From Fimenecus sp964527585 (GTDB taxonomy: Bacteria; Bacillota; Clostridia; Oscillospirales; Acutalibacteraceae), in NCBI GenBank assembly GCA_964527585.1, contig CAZGPE010000007.1, forward strand, positions 14,926 through 78,925: a stretch of 64,000 nt of DNA. Direction: 5' to 3'. This document shows, piece by piece, positions 44,537 to 53,306 of the stretch. Each line of letters opens with the position of its first letter. Within the stretch, counting starts at the first letter, position 1. Both the position numbers and the translations under genes were made by a program. Under the pieces are notes generated by a model that saw only the letters and a program-made list of their open reading frames with translations, ran no database searches and was not told the origin of the DNA.

Positions 44537-45133
44537 TTATGCGCCGATTCCGCCGAGAATGTCATCAAGGCTTCCGCTGAGATCTCCGAGATCACCGAGA
44601 CCGGAATCACTTCCGTCGCCGCCGATTATTCCGCCGATTGTATCGCCAAGGCCGTCTCCGAGATCGCCGATACCTTCATCGCTTTCTATCTTATCGGCAA
44701 CACCGTAGAAGAAATCTTTTACCGATGTTCCGGCACCTTCGATTGCATCGCCTGCACCTGAAAGGTCAATATCTCCGAGTCCGCCGAGAAGTCCCGTGAT
44801 TGTTCCGAGAATATCGAAGCTGTCATCCGATGAATCGGAATCCGTACTTGTCGTTGTCTGAGTCGGTTCGGTTGTTGCCGGAGCAGATGTTGTCGGCTCG
44901 GTTACAGCGTCATCCGATTTCGAAGCGGGAACAGTAACTTTCTGAATAACTGTCTGAGGTTCTTCGATAATCTGTTTAACCTGATGGCCGTCCTTTGCAC
45001 CTACGACATAAACAACCGCAGTTATAGCAACCGCACAAGCAACTGCGCCGATTCTCGCCCAAACTTTTTTCTTACCGAGTTTCTTTTCGGCAAGTTGTTC
45101 GGGAGTTAACTGCACTTTGTTTTTCTTTGCCAT
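44537..45133 (-). CDS. Membrane-anchored Gly/Asp-rich protein, third member of a paralogue operon
   Basis: The 198-aa protein shares its N-terminus (MAKKNKVQLTPEQLAEKK) and single membrane helix (about 27-46) with the two upstream genes. It diverges into a Thr/Pro/Ser-rich stalk (about 70-105) and a low-complexity Gly-, Asp- and Leu-rich tail. The tail looks flexible and acidic with no catalytic motif. It starts 18 bp after its neighbour with AGGAGG upstream. Function unknown. Confidence 0.75.
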   Translation of the reverse strand: MAKKNKVQLTPEQLAEKKLGKKKVWARIGAVACAVAITAVVYVVGAKDGHQVKQIIEEPQTVIQKVTVPASKSDDAVTEPTTSAPATTEPTQTTTSTDSDSSDDSFDILGTITGLLGGLGDIDLSGAGDAIEGAGTSVKDFFYGVADKIESDEGIGDLGDGLGDTIGGIIGGDGSDSGLGDLGDLSGSLDDILGGIGA

Positions 45134-45151
45134 TATAGTTGCCTCCTAAAC

Positions 45152-46153
45152 TCAATAAACGAAATTCGAATACTTAGCGTTTGTTACAAGGTTACCTGTA
45201 CCTGTTACGCTGAAGCCCAAGCTGATCTTAAGAGTTGCATCAGCTTTCAACGAATATTCAAGGCTTACAAGTTTGCCGTCTGTGATAACAGCTTTAACTT
45301 TAATGTTATTGTAGTTTGCCGTAAACTCTTTAAGAGAAGCAACCGATACAGCCGATTTGATTTCAGCCTCGACTTCCGAACCTACCGCAATGTCTCCGCT
45401 GAATCTTGCAAGAGCGTTGTTGCCGTTTCTGTCGGGGTTTGTTGAATCCGGAAGAGTAAATTCGTATGTATCGCCGTCAACTTTAAGGTTCTGAATGTCT
45501 TCAGCCTTAAGAGTTGTTGCTTTAAGAGTATAACTTGAACCGTGATAAATTGTCTTGGGCGAACCGTCATCTTTTGTTCCGATAACTTTTGTATCAAGTG
45601 TTTCACCCTTTGCAACAGTTTCTTTACTGTCGCCGTTGCCGAGGAATCCGCCGACTACTGAGTTGAGGTCGGAGTTTTCGTCGATACCTTTAATCAAGCT
45701 GTTAACGGCACTTGTCATAGCACCTACGCTGATGTCGGTAACTGAGCAATGTCTTTCCCAATCATAGCCCGCTTTTCCGTCAACAGCGGCTTTTGTTGCA
45801 CTGTTGAGAAGGTTTGCAACTGTTGCGGCATCTGTTGAGCCGGAAGTTGCCGAACTGTCGGATGATGAAGCGGAACCGCTTGAAGAATCGCTTGAAGAAC
45901 TTGAAGAACCGTCATCCCAAGATGATGAACTTGAAGCGTTGGAAGCGTTTGAATTTGAACTGTCTGTTCCGGTAACTTCAACTTCGTTTCCTTCGGAAGC
46001 TTTTATACCGTTTGAACGGGCAACCGCAAACACACCGGCAACAAGTGCAAATGAAAGCACGATAGCCCAGAAACGAGTCCAACCGTTTGACTTGCGGATT
46101 TTCTTTGCAGCTAACTCTTCGGGAGTTAACTGAACTTTATTTTTCTTTGCCAT
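45152..46153 (-). CDS. Membrane-anchored Ser-rich-stalk protein, paralogue 2
   Basis: The 333-aa protein has the shared basic N-terminus with the LTPEELAAKK motif, one helix (about 28-46), a Ser-rich spacer (about 65-110) and a C-terminal domain of about 220 residues. The domain starts LLNSATKAAVDGKAGYDW and ends TGTGNLVTNAKYSNFVY. The domain is about as long as in the upstream gene and clearly homologous. The extracytoplasmic domain is unidentified; its beta-rich pattern might bind lipid or polymer. Confidence 0.8.
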   Translation of the reverse strand: MAKKNKVQLTPEELAAKKIRKSNGWTRFWAIVLSFALVAGVFAVARSNGIKASEGNEVEVTGTDSSNSNASNASSSSSWDDGSSSSSSDSSSGSASSSDSSATSGSTDAATVANLLNSATKAAVDGKAGYDWERHCSVTDISVGAMTSAVNSLIKGIDENSDLNSVVGGFLGNGDSKETVAKGETLDTKVIGTKDDGSPKTIYHGSSYTLKATTLKAEDIQNLKVDGDTYEFTLPDSTNPDRNGNNALARFSGDIAVGSEVEAEIKSAVSVASLKEFTANYNNIKVKAVITDGKLVSLEYSLKADATLKISLGFSVTGTGNLVTNAKYSNFVY

Positions 46154-46172
46154 TTTAGTTACCTCCTATGAA

Positions 46173-47165
46173 TTAGTATACAAAGTTTGTATAAGATGTT
46201 GTGGAAGCAAGGTTACCTGTACCTGTTACGCTGATACCGATTGAAAGAGAAAGTTTTGCGTTACCGGTAATGTCGTACTGAAGGCTCATAAGTTTGCCGT
46301 CTGTAATAACAGCTTTAACAGCTACTTTTGTATAGTTAGCTTCCATTGATTTAATCGAAACTGCGGAAATGAACTGCTTAATTTCAGATTCAACTTCCGT
46401 CTGAAGAATTACATCGTTTGTAAATCTCGATACAGCGTTGTTACCGCTTCTGTCGGGATTTGAGCAAGCGGGAAGTTCGAACTCGTAAGTGTCGCCGTTA
46501 ACCTTAAGATTCTGAACATCTTCAGCTTTAAGAGTTGTTGCTTTAAGAGTGTAGTTAGAACCGTGATAAAGTTTCTCGGTTGTTCCGTCGCTCTTTGTAA
46601 CATCAATTGTGTCAAGAGTCTGTCCCTTGGGAACAGTGTATTTCTGGTCGCCTGCACCGAGGAATCCGCCTACTACTGAGTTAAGGTCGGAATTTTCGTC
46701 GATACCCTGAATGATTTTGTTAAGTGCACCTGTCATTGAGCCGACATCAATATCGGTAACGGTACATTTTCTCGACCAATCGTATCCTGCTTTACCGTCA
46801 ACAGCAGCTTTTGTTGCGCTGTTAAGAAGTGTAGCGAATTCCGCCGCATCCGAAGAAGCCGCAGCCGAACCCGATGTCGAACCGGCATCAGATGATGTCG
46901 AACCGCTCGATGTTGAACCGCCCGATGTCGAGCCGCCCGATGTCGAACCGCCTGTTGAAGACGAACCTACTGTGCCTACTATTCTCTGTTCTATTACCGT
47001 ACCCTGTCCGAAAGCTATGTAAACTATTGAATAAACAAGAACTACGGACAACATTACTGCAAGAGCTTTGAAGAAAGTTTCACCGAAAATCTTTCTCTTT
47101 TCAGCTTTTCTCGCATTTTTTGCTTCTAACTCCTCGGGAGTAAGAATCGGTTTGTTTTTTGCCAT
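46173..47165 (-). CDS. Membrane-anchored Gly/Ser-rich-stalk protein, paralogue 1
   Basis: The 330-aa protein is the first of the trio. It has a short basic tail with LTPEELEAKN, one helix (about 32-52) and a spacer built from GGSTS repeats (about 75-105). The C-terminal domain, from LLNSATKAAVDGKAGYDWSR, is closely related to paralogue 2. I chose the ATG at 47165 after GGGGATATT; the longer frame starts upstream of the ribosome site. The repeated GGSTS coding sequence could expand or contract by slippage. Confidence 0.8.
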   Translation of the reverse strand: MAKNKPILTPEELEAKNARKAEKRKIFGETFFKALAVMLSVVLVYSIVYIAFGQGTVIEQRIVGTVGSSSTGGSTSGGSTSGGSTSSGSTSSDAGSTSGSAAASSDAAEFATLLNSATKAAVDGKAGYDWSRKCTVTDIDVGSMTGALNKIIQGIDENSDLNSVVGGFLGAGDQKYTVPKGQTLDTIDVTKSDGTTEKLYHGSNYTLKATTLKAEDVQNLKVNGDTYEFELPACSNPDRSGNNAVSRFTNDVILQTEVESEIKQFISAVSIKSMEANYTKVAVKAVITDGKLMSLQYDITGNAKLSLSIGISVTGTGNLASTTSYTNFVY

Positions 47166-47228
47166 TGAAAAATATCCCCTTTCCAATCTTTTGGCGTATA
47201 ATTGTGCATTATCAATAGATACATATTA

Positions 47229-47257
47229 AATTTACAATAAAATTCGTCGATTGTCAA
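47229..47257 (-). promoter_or_regulatory. Promoter of the three-paralogue operon
   Basis: Leftward TTGACA (47252-47257) and TAAATT (47229-47234) are separated by 17 bp, about 60 bp before the first start codon. Confidence 0.6.
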
Positions 47258-47304
47258 TCAAATCTTGATTTTTTATGTAAATTTTCAGTTTTTTCCTGTT
47301 CTTT

Positions 47305-49647
47305 TTATTCATTTGTTACTAATTTCAGCGCAATTACAGTTATATCATCGCTCTTTTTTTCTTTCCTGTTAATCTTTGCCGTCTCTGATATTCTTTCACA
47401 AAGGATGCTTATATCATCCGTATCAAACGCCGATAGTATCTGCACCGCTTCCCGTTGCGAATATTCAAACGCTCCGTCCGATGCCATAACAACAACATCT
47501 CCACGCCGAAGAGTTGTTTGCGTTTTTACGAAATCTGCCTGCTTTAATATTCCGATCGGCATTGAAACACGGTTTACACTTCTTACCGCATCCCGTTTTT
47601 TCACAAGCGTTGCCGCAGCACCCGCTTTATAAAATACCGTATTTCCCGTATATAAATCTACCGTTAAAATATCCAGTGTTGCCAAAGACTCATCGGCGGA
47701 TTTCAGCATCAATGCGGAATTCACCGTTTTTAATGCCGAATCAGGCGAAAAACCGGCACGCAAAAGTTTTGCACACAGCGAACTTGCTACGGACGAGTCA
47801 ACCGCCGCCCTCATTCCCGTTCCCATACCGTCGCTGAGCACAACCGTATAATTCCCTTTTCCGTCATAAAAGCTCTCGAAACTGTCTCCGCAAAATCTGT
47901 TATTGTCCGCAGTTATTTTTACCGCCGAAGCGTCAACACGGTATCTCGTTTTTTCGCAGATACAAACATTAACTCTCTTTTCCGTACAAACAACGGACGG
48001 ACGCTCAAGTTTTACCGACAGTATCTCCTCAAGCGTTCTTCCGAGTTCATATTCGTTTATCTTTTCATCGGGTTTATCAAACGAAAACTCAATCTTCAAT
48101 TTTCCGTTTTTGTCGAACTCACACACAACGGTTTGCGCCCGAATTCCGAATCCCTCATAAAGCGTTTTTTCGACCTCTTCGGAAAGTTCACTGTCAAATT
48201 TAATTTCATCCGAAAACTCTTTTGACATCTCATAAAGCAAATCGCTTATTCCTCCGAATTGCAATGTTGTGATTTCCCGTATCTTTTCCGTTTTATCGTC
48301 TGCGCTTTTCAATGAAACAAAACCTATGTAATTTTTGTTGAAACTATCCGTAAGTTCTGCGGTTTTAACACAGCAACTTTTCAAATACACCGGAAGATCG
48401 TTCAGATTTACTGCCCCCTTATCCTTCAGAGTTTCACTCATCAGGTCAAATGCCTTCTTACAGTCCGAAAAATTTTTATTCCAACAAAACGACTGCAAAT
48501 TACATTCCGAACAAACCGTATCCCTTACCTTTGAATATACACTTAATTCATTTGCCTGCTTCTTCGGTTCAATCATTTTTGAAGCGGTATTCAGTGTCTT
48601 GGAAACATCAGAAACGGCAGAGGAAACATTAACAAGTTTTTCGAAAACAGCCTGCCTTTGAGATGCCGCCCATGTATTTTCTTTTCTTATTATAAAGAAA
48701 GGCGTAATTTTTCTGAAAATCTTTTCGGGCAAACACATAAACACCGTGCAGGCGATCAAAGTTTCGAGAAGAAGATATATTTTTTCGGCCGAACCTACCG
48801 ACAAAGCATACGAAACGGCAAAAGCGCCGAGGAAAACAAAGGATGAAATATATCTGTTAAAATGCGAAAACATTCCGCAAACAAGTCCCGACAATGCATA
48901 CACAATCCCGAAGCTTCCGACATCGGAATCAAGCGAAAAAATTATCCCCGTTTCAAGCGAACAAACCGAAGCACCCGCTTCTTTATAAACATAGGAAATA
49001 AAAAGCACTGCCGTAATTGCGATTATCCTTGCCAGGGAAACCGAAAATACGGTAATTTCATTAAGCGATAGCAATACGGTTAAAACAGGAATAAAAACAA
49101 CCGCTATATCTCTGAGTGTAAATCCCCCCTGCTCATCTCTTGCCGAAACACTGTCTTTTGCCGAAGCAAAAGCGAAAGACAGAAAGAATCCGACTGTTGC
49201 CTCACACAGATAAACCAAAAAAGCTTTCACGGAGACATCCGATGCGAAAAGCACCGCCATTGCGCTGAGAAACAGCGATAAAAAAGATATGCACGACGGG
49301 AGAAGTCTGTTCTTTTTAATTTTTTCCGTTTCGTCGAAAATCCTCACAAGAACGACCGTGCAAATCAATGCCGCCGTATATCTCAAAGAGGAGAGGCTGT
49401 CCTGCGTAAAAATATATCCTGCCGCCGAACCGAGAGCAGCGGAAATTAAATATTTCTTCCCTACGGATGCCGTATACGAAACCGCAAACGGTGAAAAGGC
49501 GGAAAGTTCATTTATACAGCCGCATAAAAGTCCCACCCAGAAATACAAAAGATAAAAAATCGCCTGCTTCGATATTCGCTCGACTTTATCCGCATTTTCT
49601 CCGATATAACTTATCTCTTTTTCAAGAATTTTACGCAAAAAAATCAC
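47305..49647 (-). CDS. spoIIE: Stage II sporulation protein E
   Basis: The 780-aa protein has ten or so N-terminal membrane helices (to about 310), a central region with a Cys cluster (VCSECNLQSFCW, about 375), and a C-terminal PP2C phosphatase (VVLSDGMGTGMRAA and 'SLATLDILTVDLYTG'). SpoIIE dephosphorylates the anti-anti-sigma factor SpoIIAA to activate sigma-F in the forespore and helps set the polar septum. The start is probably the GTG at 49647, but the ribosome site (AAGG, 4 bp away) is weak. This is the clearest marker that the organism can sporulate. Confidence 0.95.
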   Translation of the reverse strand: MIFLRKILEKEISYIGENADKVERISKQAIFYLLYFWVGLLCGCINELSAFSPFAVSYTASVGKKYLISAALGSAAGYIFTQDSLSSLRYTAALICTVVLVRIFDETEKIKKNRLLPSCISFLSLFLSAMAVLFASDVSVKAFLVYLCEATVGFFLSFAFASAKDSVSARDEQGGFTLRDIAVVFIPVLTVLLSLNEITVFSVSLARIIAITAVLFISYVYKEAGASVCSLETGIIFSLDSDVGSFGIVYALSGLVCGMFSHFNRYISSFVFLGAFAVSYALSVGSAEKIYLLLETLIACTVFMCLPEKIFRKITPFFIIRKENTWAASQRQAVFEKLVNVSSAVSDVSKTLNTASKMIEPKKQANELSVYSKVRDTVCSECNLQSFCWNKNFSDCKKAFDLMSETLKDKGAVNLNDLPVYLKSCCVKTAELTDSFNKNYIGFVSLKSADDKTEKIREITTLQFGGISDLLYEMSKEFSDEIKFDSELSEEVEKTLYEGFGIRAQTVVCEFDKNGKLKIEFSFDKPDEKINEYELGRTLEEILSVKLERPSVVCTEKRVNVCICEKTRYRVDASAVKITADNNRFCGDSFESFYDGKGNYTVVLSDGMGTGMRAAVDSSVASSLCAKLLRAGFSPDSALKTVNSALMLKSADESLATLDILTVDLYTGNTVFYKAGAAATLVKKRDAVRSVNRVSMPIGILKQADFVKTQTTLRRGDVVVMASDGAFEYSQREAVQILSAFDTDDISILCERISETAKINRKEKKSDDITVIALKLVTNE

Positions 49648-49707
49648 CGTACCTTAAAAGATATATTTTCATAACAATACGAAAAAATTATATCTTCGGT
49701 ACGGTGA
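49637..49707 (-). terminator. Terminator whose 3' arm overlaps the spoIIE start
   Basis: TCACCGTACC (49698-49707) pairs with GGTACGGTGA (49644-49653), extended by AAGATATA/TATATCTT, and seven T residues follow at 49637-49643. It should stop transcripts from the padR operon. The GTG start of spoIIE is in the 3' arm and the T-run covers codons 2-4. Confidence 0.8.
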
Positions 49708-49719
49708 AATTCCTGTCAA
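49687..49719 (-). promoter_or_regulatory. Probable spoIIE promoter with 21-bp spacer
   Basis: Leftward TTGACA (49714-49719) and TATAAT (49687-49692) are separated by 21 bp rather than 17. Bacillus subtilis spoIIE and spoIIG are known for long-spaced sigma-A promoters activated by Spo0A. I see no perfect TGTCGAA Spo0A box close by. Transcripts from here lack the 5' arm of the terminator hairpin. Confidence 0.6.
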
Positions 49720-49771
49720 CTTATGCTGACGGTTTTTTTCGTTTTTTATCCGTTATCGTTGAAAAAAGTAA

Positions 49772-49978
49772 TTACTGCTCAACACTGAACGGCTCATCGG
49801 GAATAATAATCGCACATATTATATAGAAAAGCAATCCCGGAAAACCGGCAGAAAACAGTGCAATAAGCACATATATCAATCTTACAAGCGTTGAATCAAC
49901 ACCTATATACTCCGCAAATCCGCCGAGCACACCGGACAACATTCTGTCCCGACTGCTTTTATAAAGTTTTTTCTTCAT
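49772..49978 (-). CDS. PspC domain protein
   Basis: The 68-aa protein is a bare PspC domain: KKLYKSSRDRMLSGVLGGFA, a short helix with YIGVDSTLVR, then a membrane helix (about 32-60). PspC proteins take part in envelope-stress responses and often sit beside DUF1700/DUF4097 genes. It is the last gene of the padR operon. AAAGGAG precedes the ATG. Confidence 0.92.
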   Translation of the reverse strand: MKKKLYKSSRDRMLSGVLGGFAEYIGVDSTLVRLIYVLIALFSAGFPGLLFYIICAIIIPDEPFSVEQ

Positions 49979-49997
49979 TTTAATTTCTCCTTTTTAT

Positions 49998-50903
49998 TTA
50001 ATAATCGGTATCGAATTCAATCGAACCGACTTTTATTTCAAAATCCGCTATCGGATCATTTTGCGAAACGGTATCGGCTTTTATCGTACCAGCCGAAAGC
50101 GGCTTCGCCGCCTTTTTTCCTTCGCTGTCATAGAAACTGTACTTTGTCAAAGAAAGACTGCCGTCAACACTGCAACGGTTTGCCGTATAGTTTACCGTTA
50201 CATTGCTTGAAATCGGCAATTCATATTCCGCACTTCCCGTAGAAATTTTGCAGGAAAACGAATTTGAAAAACCAAAGTCCCTGTCAACTTCAATGCTTCC
50301 GGTTTCAATTGATACAGCGCAGTTTTCAACAAATCCGCTTTCAAGTTCGGTCTTTCCGGTTTTAAGCGTTACCGATAAATTTTCCGTTTCGATCTCTTCG
50401 ATTTCTATCGAACCGGCATCGGCATATACCTCAATGTTTTTCACGCCGCTCGGAATTCTCACGATAACTTCGTTTTCCGAAATTCCGATATTATCCGACT
50501 GAACATAGACATTATAATATACCGAGTCTATTTCTGCATTTGTAAGTAAAGATATATCCCCGGTGCTGTCCGTTCTGTCTGCATACACAGAAACTTCCGC
50601 ACAAAGCGTTCCGTCATAAGACGGAGCAATAATTATTTTCGAAGCATCCGCACCTACGGTTATTTTATCATATTCAAATTCAATGTTCATCGTTTGAGTT
50701 TTCTTTGCCAACACCTTATCCGAATCACCGTCAAACAGATCTTCAACCACTTCAACTCTGTTTTCGATTTCGGAGAGTTGATAATCAAAATCTCCGTTTA
50801 TAAACCCTCTTACCGTTCCCGATCCCACTGCGACCGCAAAACATACCGTGGAAGCAAAAGAGATAAGAATTATAACCGCTGTAATACACAGTATCTTTTT
50901 CAT
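49998..50903 (-). CDS. DUF4097-type putative surface beta-helix protein
   Basis: The 301-aa protein has an N-terminal signal/anchor helix (about 4-26). From about 70 onward it consists of short repeated strands (for example SIEIEEIETENLSVTLKTGK and VENCAVSIETGSIEVD) that match the DUF4097 beta-helix found beside PspC and DUF1700 genes. No enzymatic residue is visible. It likely faces outward and takes part in envelope sensing; that role comes from gene context, not proof. Confidence 0.85.
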   Translation of the reverse strand: MKKILCITAVIILISFASTVCFAVAVGSGTVRGFINGDFDYQLSEIENRVEVVEDLFDGDSDKVLAKKTQTMNIEFEYDKITVGADASKIIIAPSYDGTLCAEVSVYADRTDSTGDISLLTNAEIDSVYYNVYVQSDNIGISENEVIVRIPSGVKNIEVYADAGSIEIEEIETENLSVTLKTGKTELESGFVENCAVSIETGSIEVDRDFGFSNSFSCKISTGSAEYELPISSNVTVNYTANRCSVDGSLSLTKYSFYDSEGKKAAKPLSAGTIKADTVSQNDPIADFEIKVGSIEFDTDY

Positions 50904-50915
50904 ATTACCGTCTCC

Positions 50916-51437
50916 TTATATTTCGCCCTTACGGACAGACAGTTTGATAAGCCAAGTCATCACCGTAAATCCGAACACGCCGACCGCTGCAAGAAAAACA
51001 CTCAGTGAAACAAGAAAACCTATCATCGCACCCGACGGCATTACCGCTACCGCAAAAACAGCGATAATCACAATCAGTATCGGGGACAAAATCAGTCCGA
51101 CACAAACAGGATACACGGCAAATGCACACATCACCAAAAACACAAACATTATCTTCCACAAAGTAACATTTCTCCGACGGTAATCGGGAGCTTTATTTGC
51201 CGGTCGGTTTTTTTCGCAAGTCTTTTTCTGAGTTTCGGGCTGAGATTCCGCTTTAACATACTGTGCCGCACATGAATAAGGGCTTCCGAGTTCGTCGCAA
51301 ATCTGCTCTTCGCTTTTTCCGAGTTCGGTTCCCACGGAAAAATGCTCCTCAAAATCCTGTATTATCTCATCTCTTTCGTTCGTATCAAGCGCCGAAAGAT
51401 AATTATATAACTGCTGTAAAAATTCGACTTTTGTCAT
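50916..51437 (-). CDS. DUF1700 family membrane protein
   Basis: The 173-aa protein starts MTKVEFLQQLYNYLSAL and EIIQDFEEHF, the typical DUF1700 helical cap with 'ICDELGSP', followed by about three membrane helices (90-165). Its ATG overlaps the padR stop by 4 bp, so expression is coupled to the regulator. In many Firmicutes padR-DUF1700-DUF4097 form a module controlling envelope proteins. Longer frames upstream lie inside padR and are not needed. Confidence 0.88.
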   Translation of the reverse strand: MTKVEFLQQLYNYLSALDTNERDEIIQDFEEHFSVGTELGKSEEQICDELGSPYSCAAQYVKAESQPETQKKTCEKNRPANKAPDYRRRNVTLWKIMFVFLVMCAFAVYPVCVGLILSPILIVIIAVFAVAVMPSGAMIGFLVSLSVFLAAVGVFGFTVMTWLIKLSVRKGEI

Positions 51438-51751
51438 TCTTCCGTACCCCCTAACAACTTTGACACACAAAAAGTAAATTCATTCCATTCTTTTTCAAGC
51501 GCCTGCTGAGTGTCATATCCCTTTTGAGTGAGCCGATAATATTTTCTTGCAGGTCCTGTCGGAGATTCCTTAAGATACACTTCGAAATAACCTTCGTTTC
51601 TCAGTCTTTTAAGCAAAGGATATATCGTACCTTCCGAAATATCAATCTGTTTGCCTACCGCATCCGCAAGTTCATATCCGTATTTATCTCCCTGCCTAAG
51701 CTGAGACAAAACACAAAGTTCAAGTACGCCCTTCTTAAACTGAGTATTCAT
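51434..51751 (-). CDS. PadR family transcriptional regulator
   Basis: The 105-aa winged-helix repressor shows the PadR pattern: KGVLELCVLSQLRQGDKYGYE, ISEGTIYPLLKRLRNEGY and GPARKYYRLT. It probably represses its own operon and responds to an unknown ligand or to envelope state. The ATG at 51751 follows AAGGAGTG. The promoter region has direct TGCAATAT repeats that could be its operator. Confidence 0.94.
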   Translation of the reverse strand: MNTQFKKGVLELCVLSQLRQGDKYGYELADAVGKQIDISEGTIYPLLKRLRNEGYFEVYLKESPTGPARKYYRLTQKGYDTQQALEKEWNEFTFCVSKLLGGTEE

Positions 51752-51791
51752 TCTAACACTCCTTCCCGCAAAACGCAGTCTTTTCATTTAC

Positions 51792-51838
51792 AATATATCA
51801 CACACTATCTTGTAATGCAATATACCGTGCAATATTTA
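51792..51838 (-). promoter_or_regulatory. Promoter and possible operator of the padR operon
   Basis: Leftward TTGCAT (51815-51820) and TATATT (51792-51797) are separated by 17 bp. The sequence TGCAATAT occurs twice (from 51816 and from 51828), 12 bp apart, overlapping the -35 box. Confidence 0.55.
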
Positions 51839-51855
51839 ACACTTTGTTCACAATT

Positions 51856-51893
51856 AAAAAGACCGACTCGGGATTATCCGAAGTCGGTCTTAA
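51856..51893 (-). terminator. Terminator after the M18 aminopeptidase gene
   Basis: AAGACCGACT pairs with AGTCGGTCTT around a short inner stem and is followed leftward by TTTTTAATT. Confidence 0.88.
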
Positions 51894-51897
51894 AGCA

Positions 51898-53304
51898 TTA
51901 TTTTTCTTCAAAGAAAGTTTTGAACGCTCTGTACGCCATATAAACATCGAGTTTCGAAACAACTTCAAACGGAGCGTGCATCGAAAGTACGGGGACTCCG
52001 AGGTCAACAACATCAATATCGAGCGCAGCCAAGTACATGGCAACCGTTCCGCCGCCGCCCGCATCGACTTTTCCGAGTTCGCCCGATTGCCAAACTATTT
52101 CCGCACCGTCAAGCATCCTTCTGATTTTTCCCATATATTCGGCAGAAGCATCGCTTGTACCGGCTTTTCCTCTCGATCCCGTGTATTTTGTAATAACAAC
52201 ACCTTTATTCATAAAGGAAGCGTTTCTCTTTTCCGAAACATCGGGGAAAGTCGGATCAAACGCCGCATTAACATCTGCCGAAAGGCAATGAGTATTTGAA
52301 AGCACCGTATGATAATTAACGCCCTGCATATTTGCAAGATCGGAAACAAAATATTTGAAATAAGAGGAATTAAGTCCCGTATTTCCGTCGGAGCCGATTT
52401 CTTCCTTGTCTGTCAAAACAGTAATTGCCGTATATTCGGGAGAGTCAATATCGAATATCGCTTCGGCAGCCGGATAAGCACAAACTCTGTCATCATGTCC
52501 GTAAGATCCGATCATACTGCGATCAAATCCTATATCGCTTGCTTTGAAAGCGGGAACCGCTTCGAGTTCCGCAGAAAGAAAATCACTTTCGGTTATACCG
52601 TATTTTTCAAAAAGGATATTCATTATATTAAGTTTTACTTTTTCGCTTGTTTCATCGTCTTTGAACGGGCGTGAACCGATAAGAATATTAAGTTCTTCTC
52701 CTCTTATGCCGTCTGCAAGCGAGCGTTTCATCTGTTCTGCGGCAAGGTGGGGCAGCAAATCGGTTACGACAAATTTCGGATCATTGTCATCTTCACCGAT
52801 ATTTATTTCAGCCTTTGATCCGTCTTTTCTAACTACGACACCGTGAAGAGAAAGCGGAATTGCCGTCCACTGATATTTTTTTATTCCGCCGTAATAATGG
52901 GTCTTAAAATATGCTATGTCTCCATCCTCGTAAAGCGGATTCTGTTTCATATCAAGTCTGGGAGAGTCGATATGAGCCGCAGAAAGACGAATACCTTCTT
53001 TTATGCTCTTCTTTCCGATTACGGCGAGAATTACAGACTTATCTCTGTTATTGTAATAAACCTTTTCTCCTGCCGAGTATTTTTTATCACGGTCAAATTC
53101 CGTAAATCCTTTTTCTGTCGCTTTTGCAACTACATACTTAACAGTTTCTCTTTCCGTTTTCGATTTGTTAAGGAAGTTTTTATATCCTTCACAGAATTCA
53201 TCCGCTTTTGCGGTTTCTTCATCGGATATTATTTCCGAAGCGTGTTTAGGTGTATAAAAAAGTTTTTCTTTGAGTTCTTCGGCTCTTGATTTTTCTTTGC
53301 TCAT
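51898..53304 (-). CDS. M18 family metalloaminopeptidase
   Basis: The 468-aa cytoplasmic aminopeptidase has the metal-binding AAHIDSPRLD near residue 110, the DKEEIGSDGNTG segment carrying the catalytic Glu pair at about 305, and a C-terminal LSMHAPFEVVSK with the last metal His. Clostridial M18 enzymes remove N-terminal neutral or acidic residues from peptides. I chose the ATG at 53304, eight bases after GGAG; the ATG six bases upstream is too close to the ribosome site. It follows the lytic transglycosylase gene with a small overlap region. Confidence 0.94.
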   Translation of the reverse strand: MSKEKSRAEELKEKLFYTPKHASEIISDEETAKADEFCEGYKNFLNKSKTERETVKYVVAKATEKGFTEFDRDKKYSAGEKVYYNNRDKSVILAVIGKKSIKEGIRLSAAHIDSPRLDMKQNPLYEDGDIAYFKTHYYGGIKKYQWTAIPLSLHGVVVRKDGSKAEINIGEDDNDPKFVVTDLLPHLAAEQMKRSLADGIRGEELNILIGSRPFKDDETSEKVKLNIMNILFEKYGITESDFLSAELEAVPAFKASDIGFDRSMIGSYGHDDRVCAYPAAEAIFDIDSPEYTAITVLTDKEEIGSDGNTGLNSSYFKYFVSDLANMQGVNYHTVLSNTHCLSADVNAAFDPTFPDVSEKRNASFMNKGVVITKYTGSRGKAGTSDASAEYMGKIRRMLDGAEIVWQSGELGKVDAGGGGTVAMYLAALDIDVVDLGVPVLSMHAPFEVVSKLDVYMAYRAFKTFFEEK

Positions 53305-53306
53305 TT

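Noticed and set aside
44374..44610. 78-codon minus-strand open frame between HD-GYP and the paralogue operon
   Set aside because: It overlaps a real gene and a terminator hairpin, has no ribosome site and no protein-like composition.
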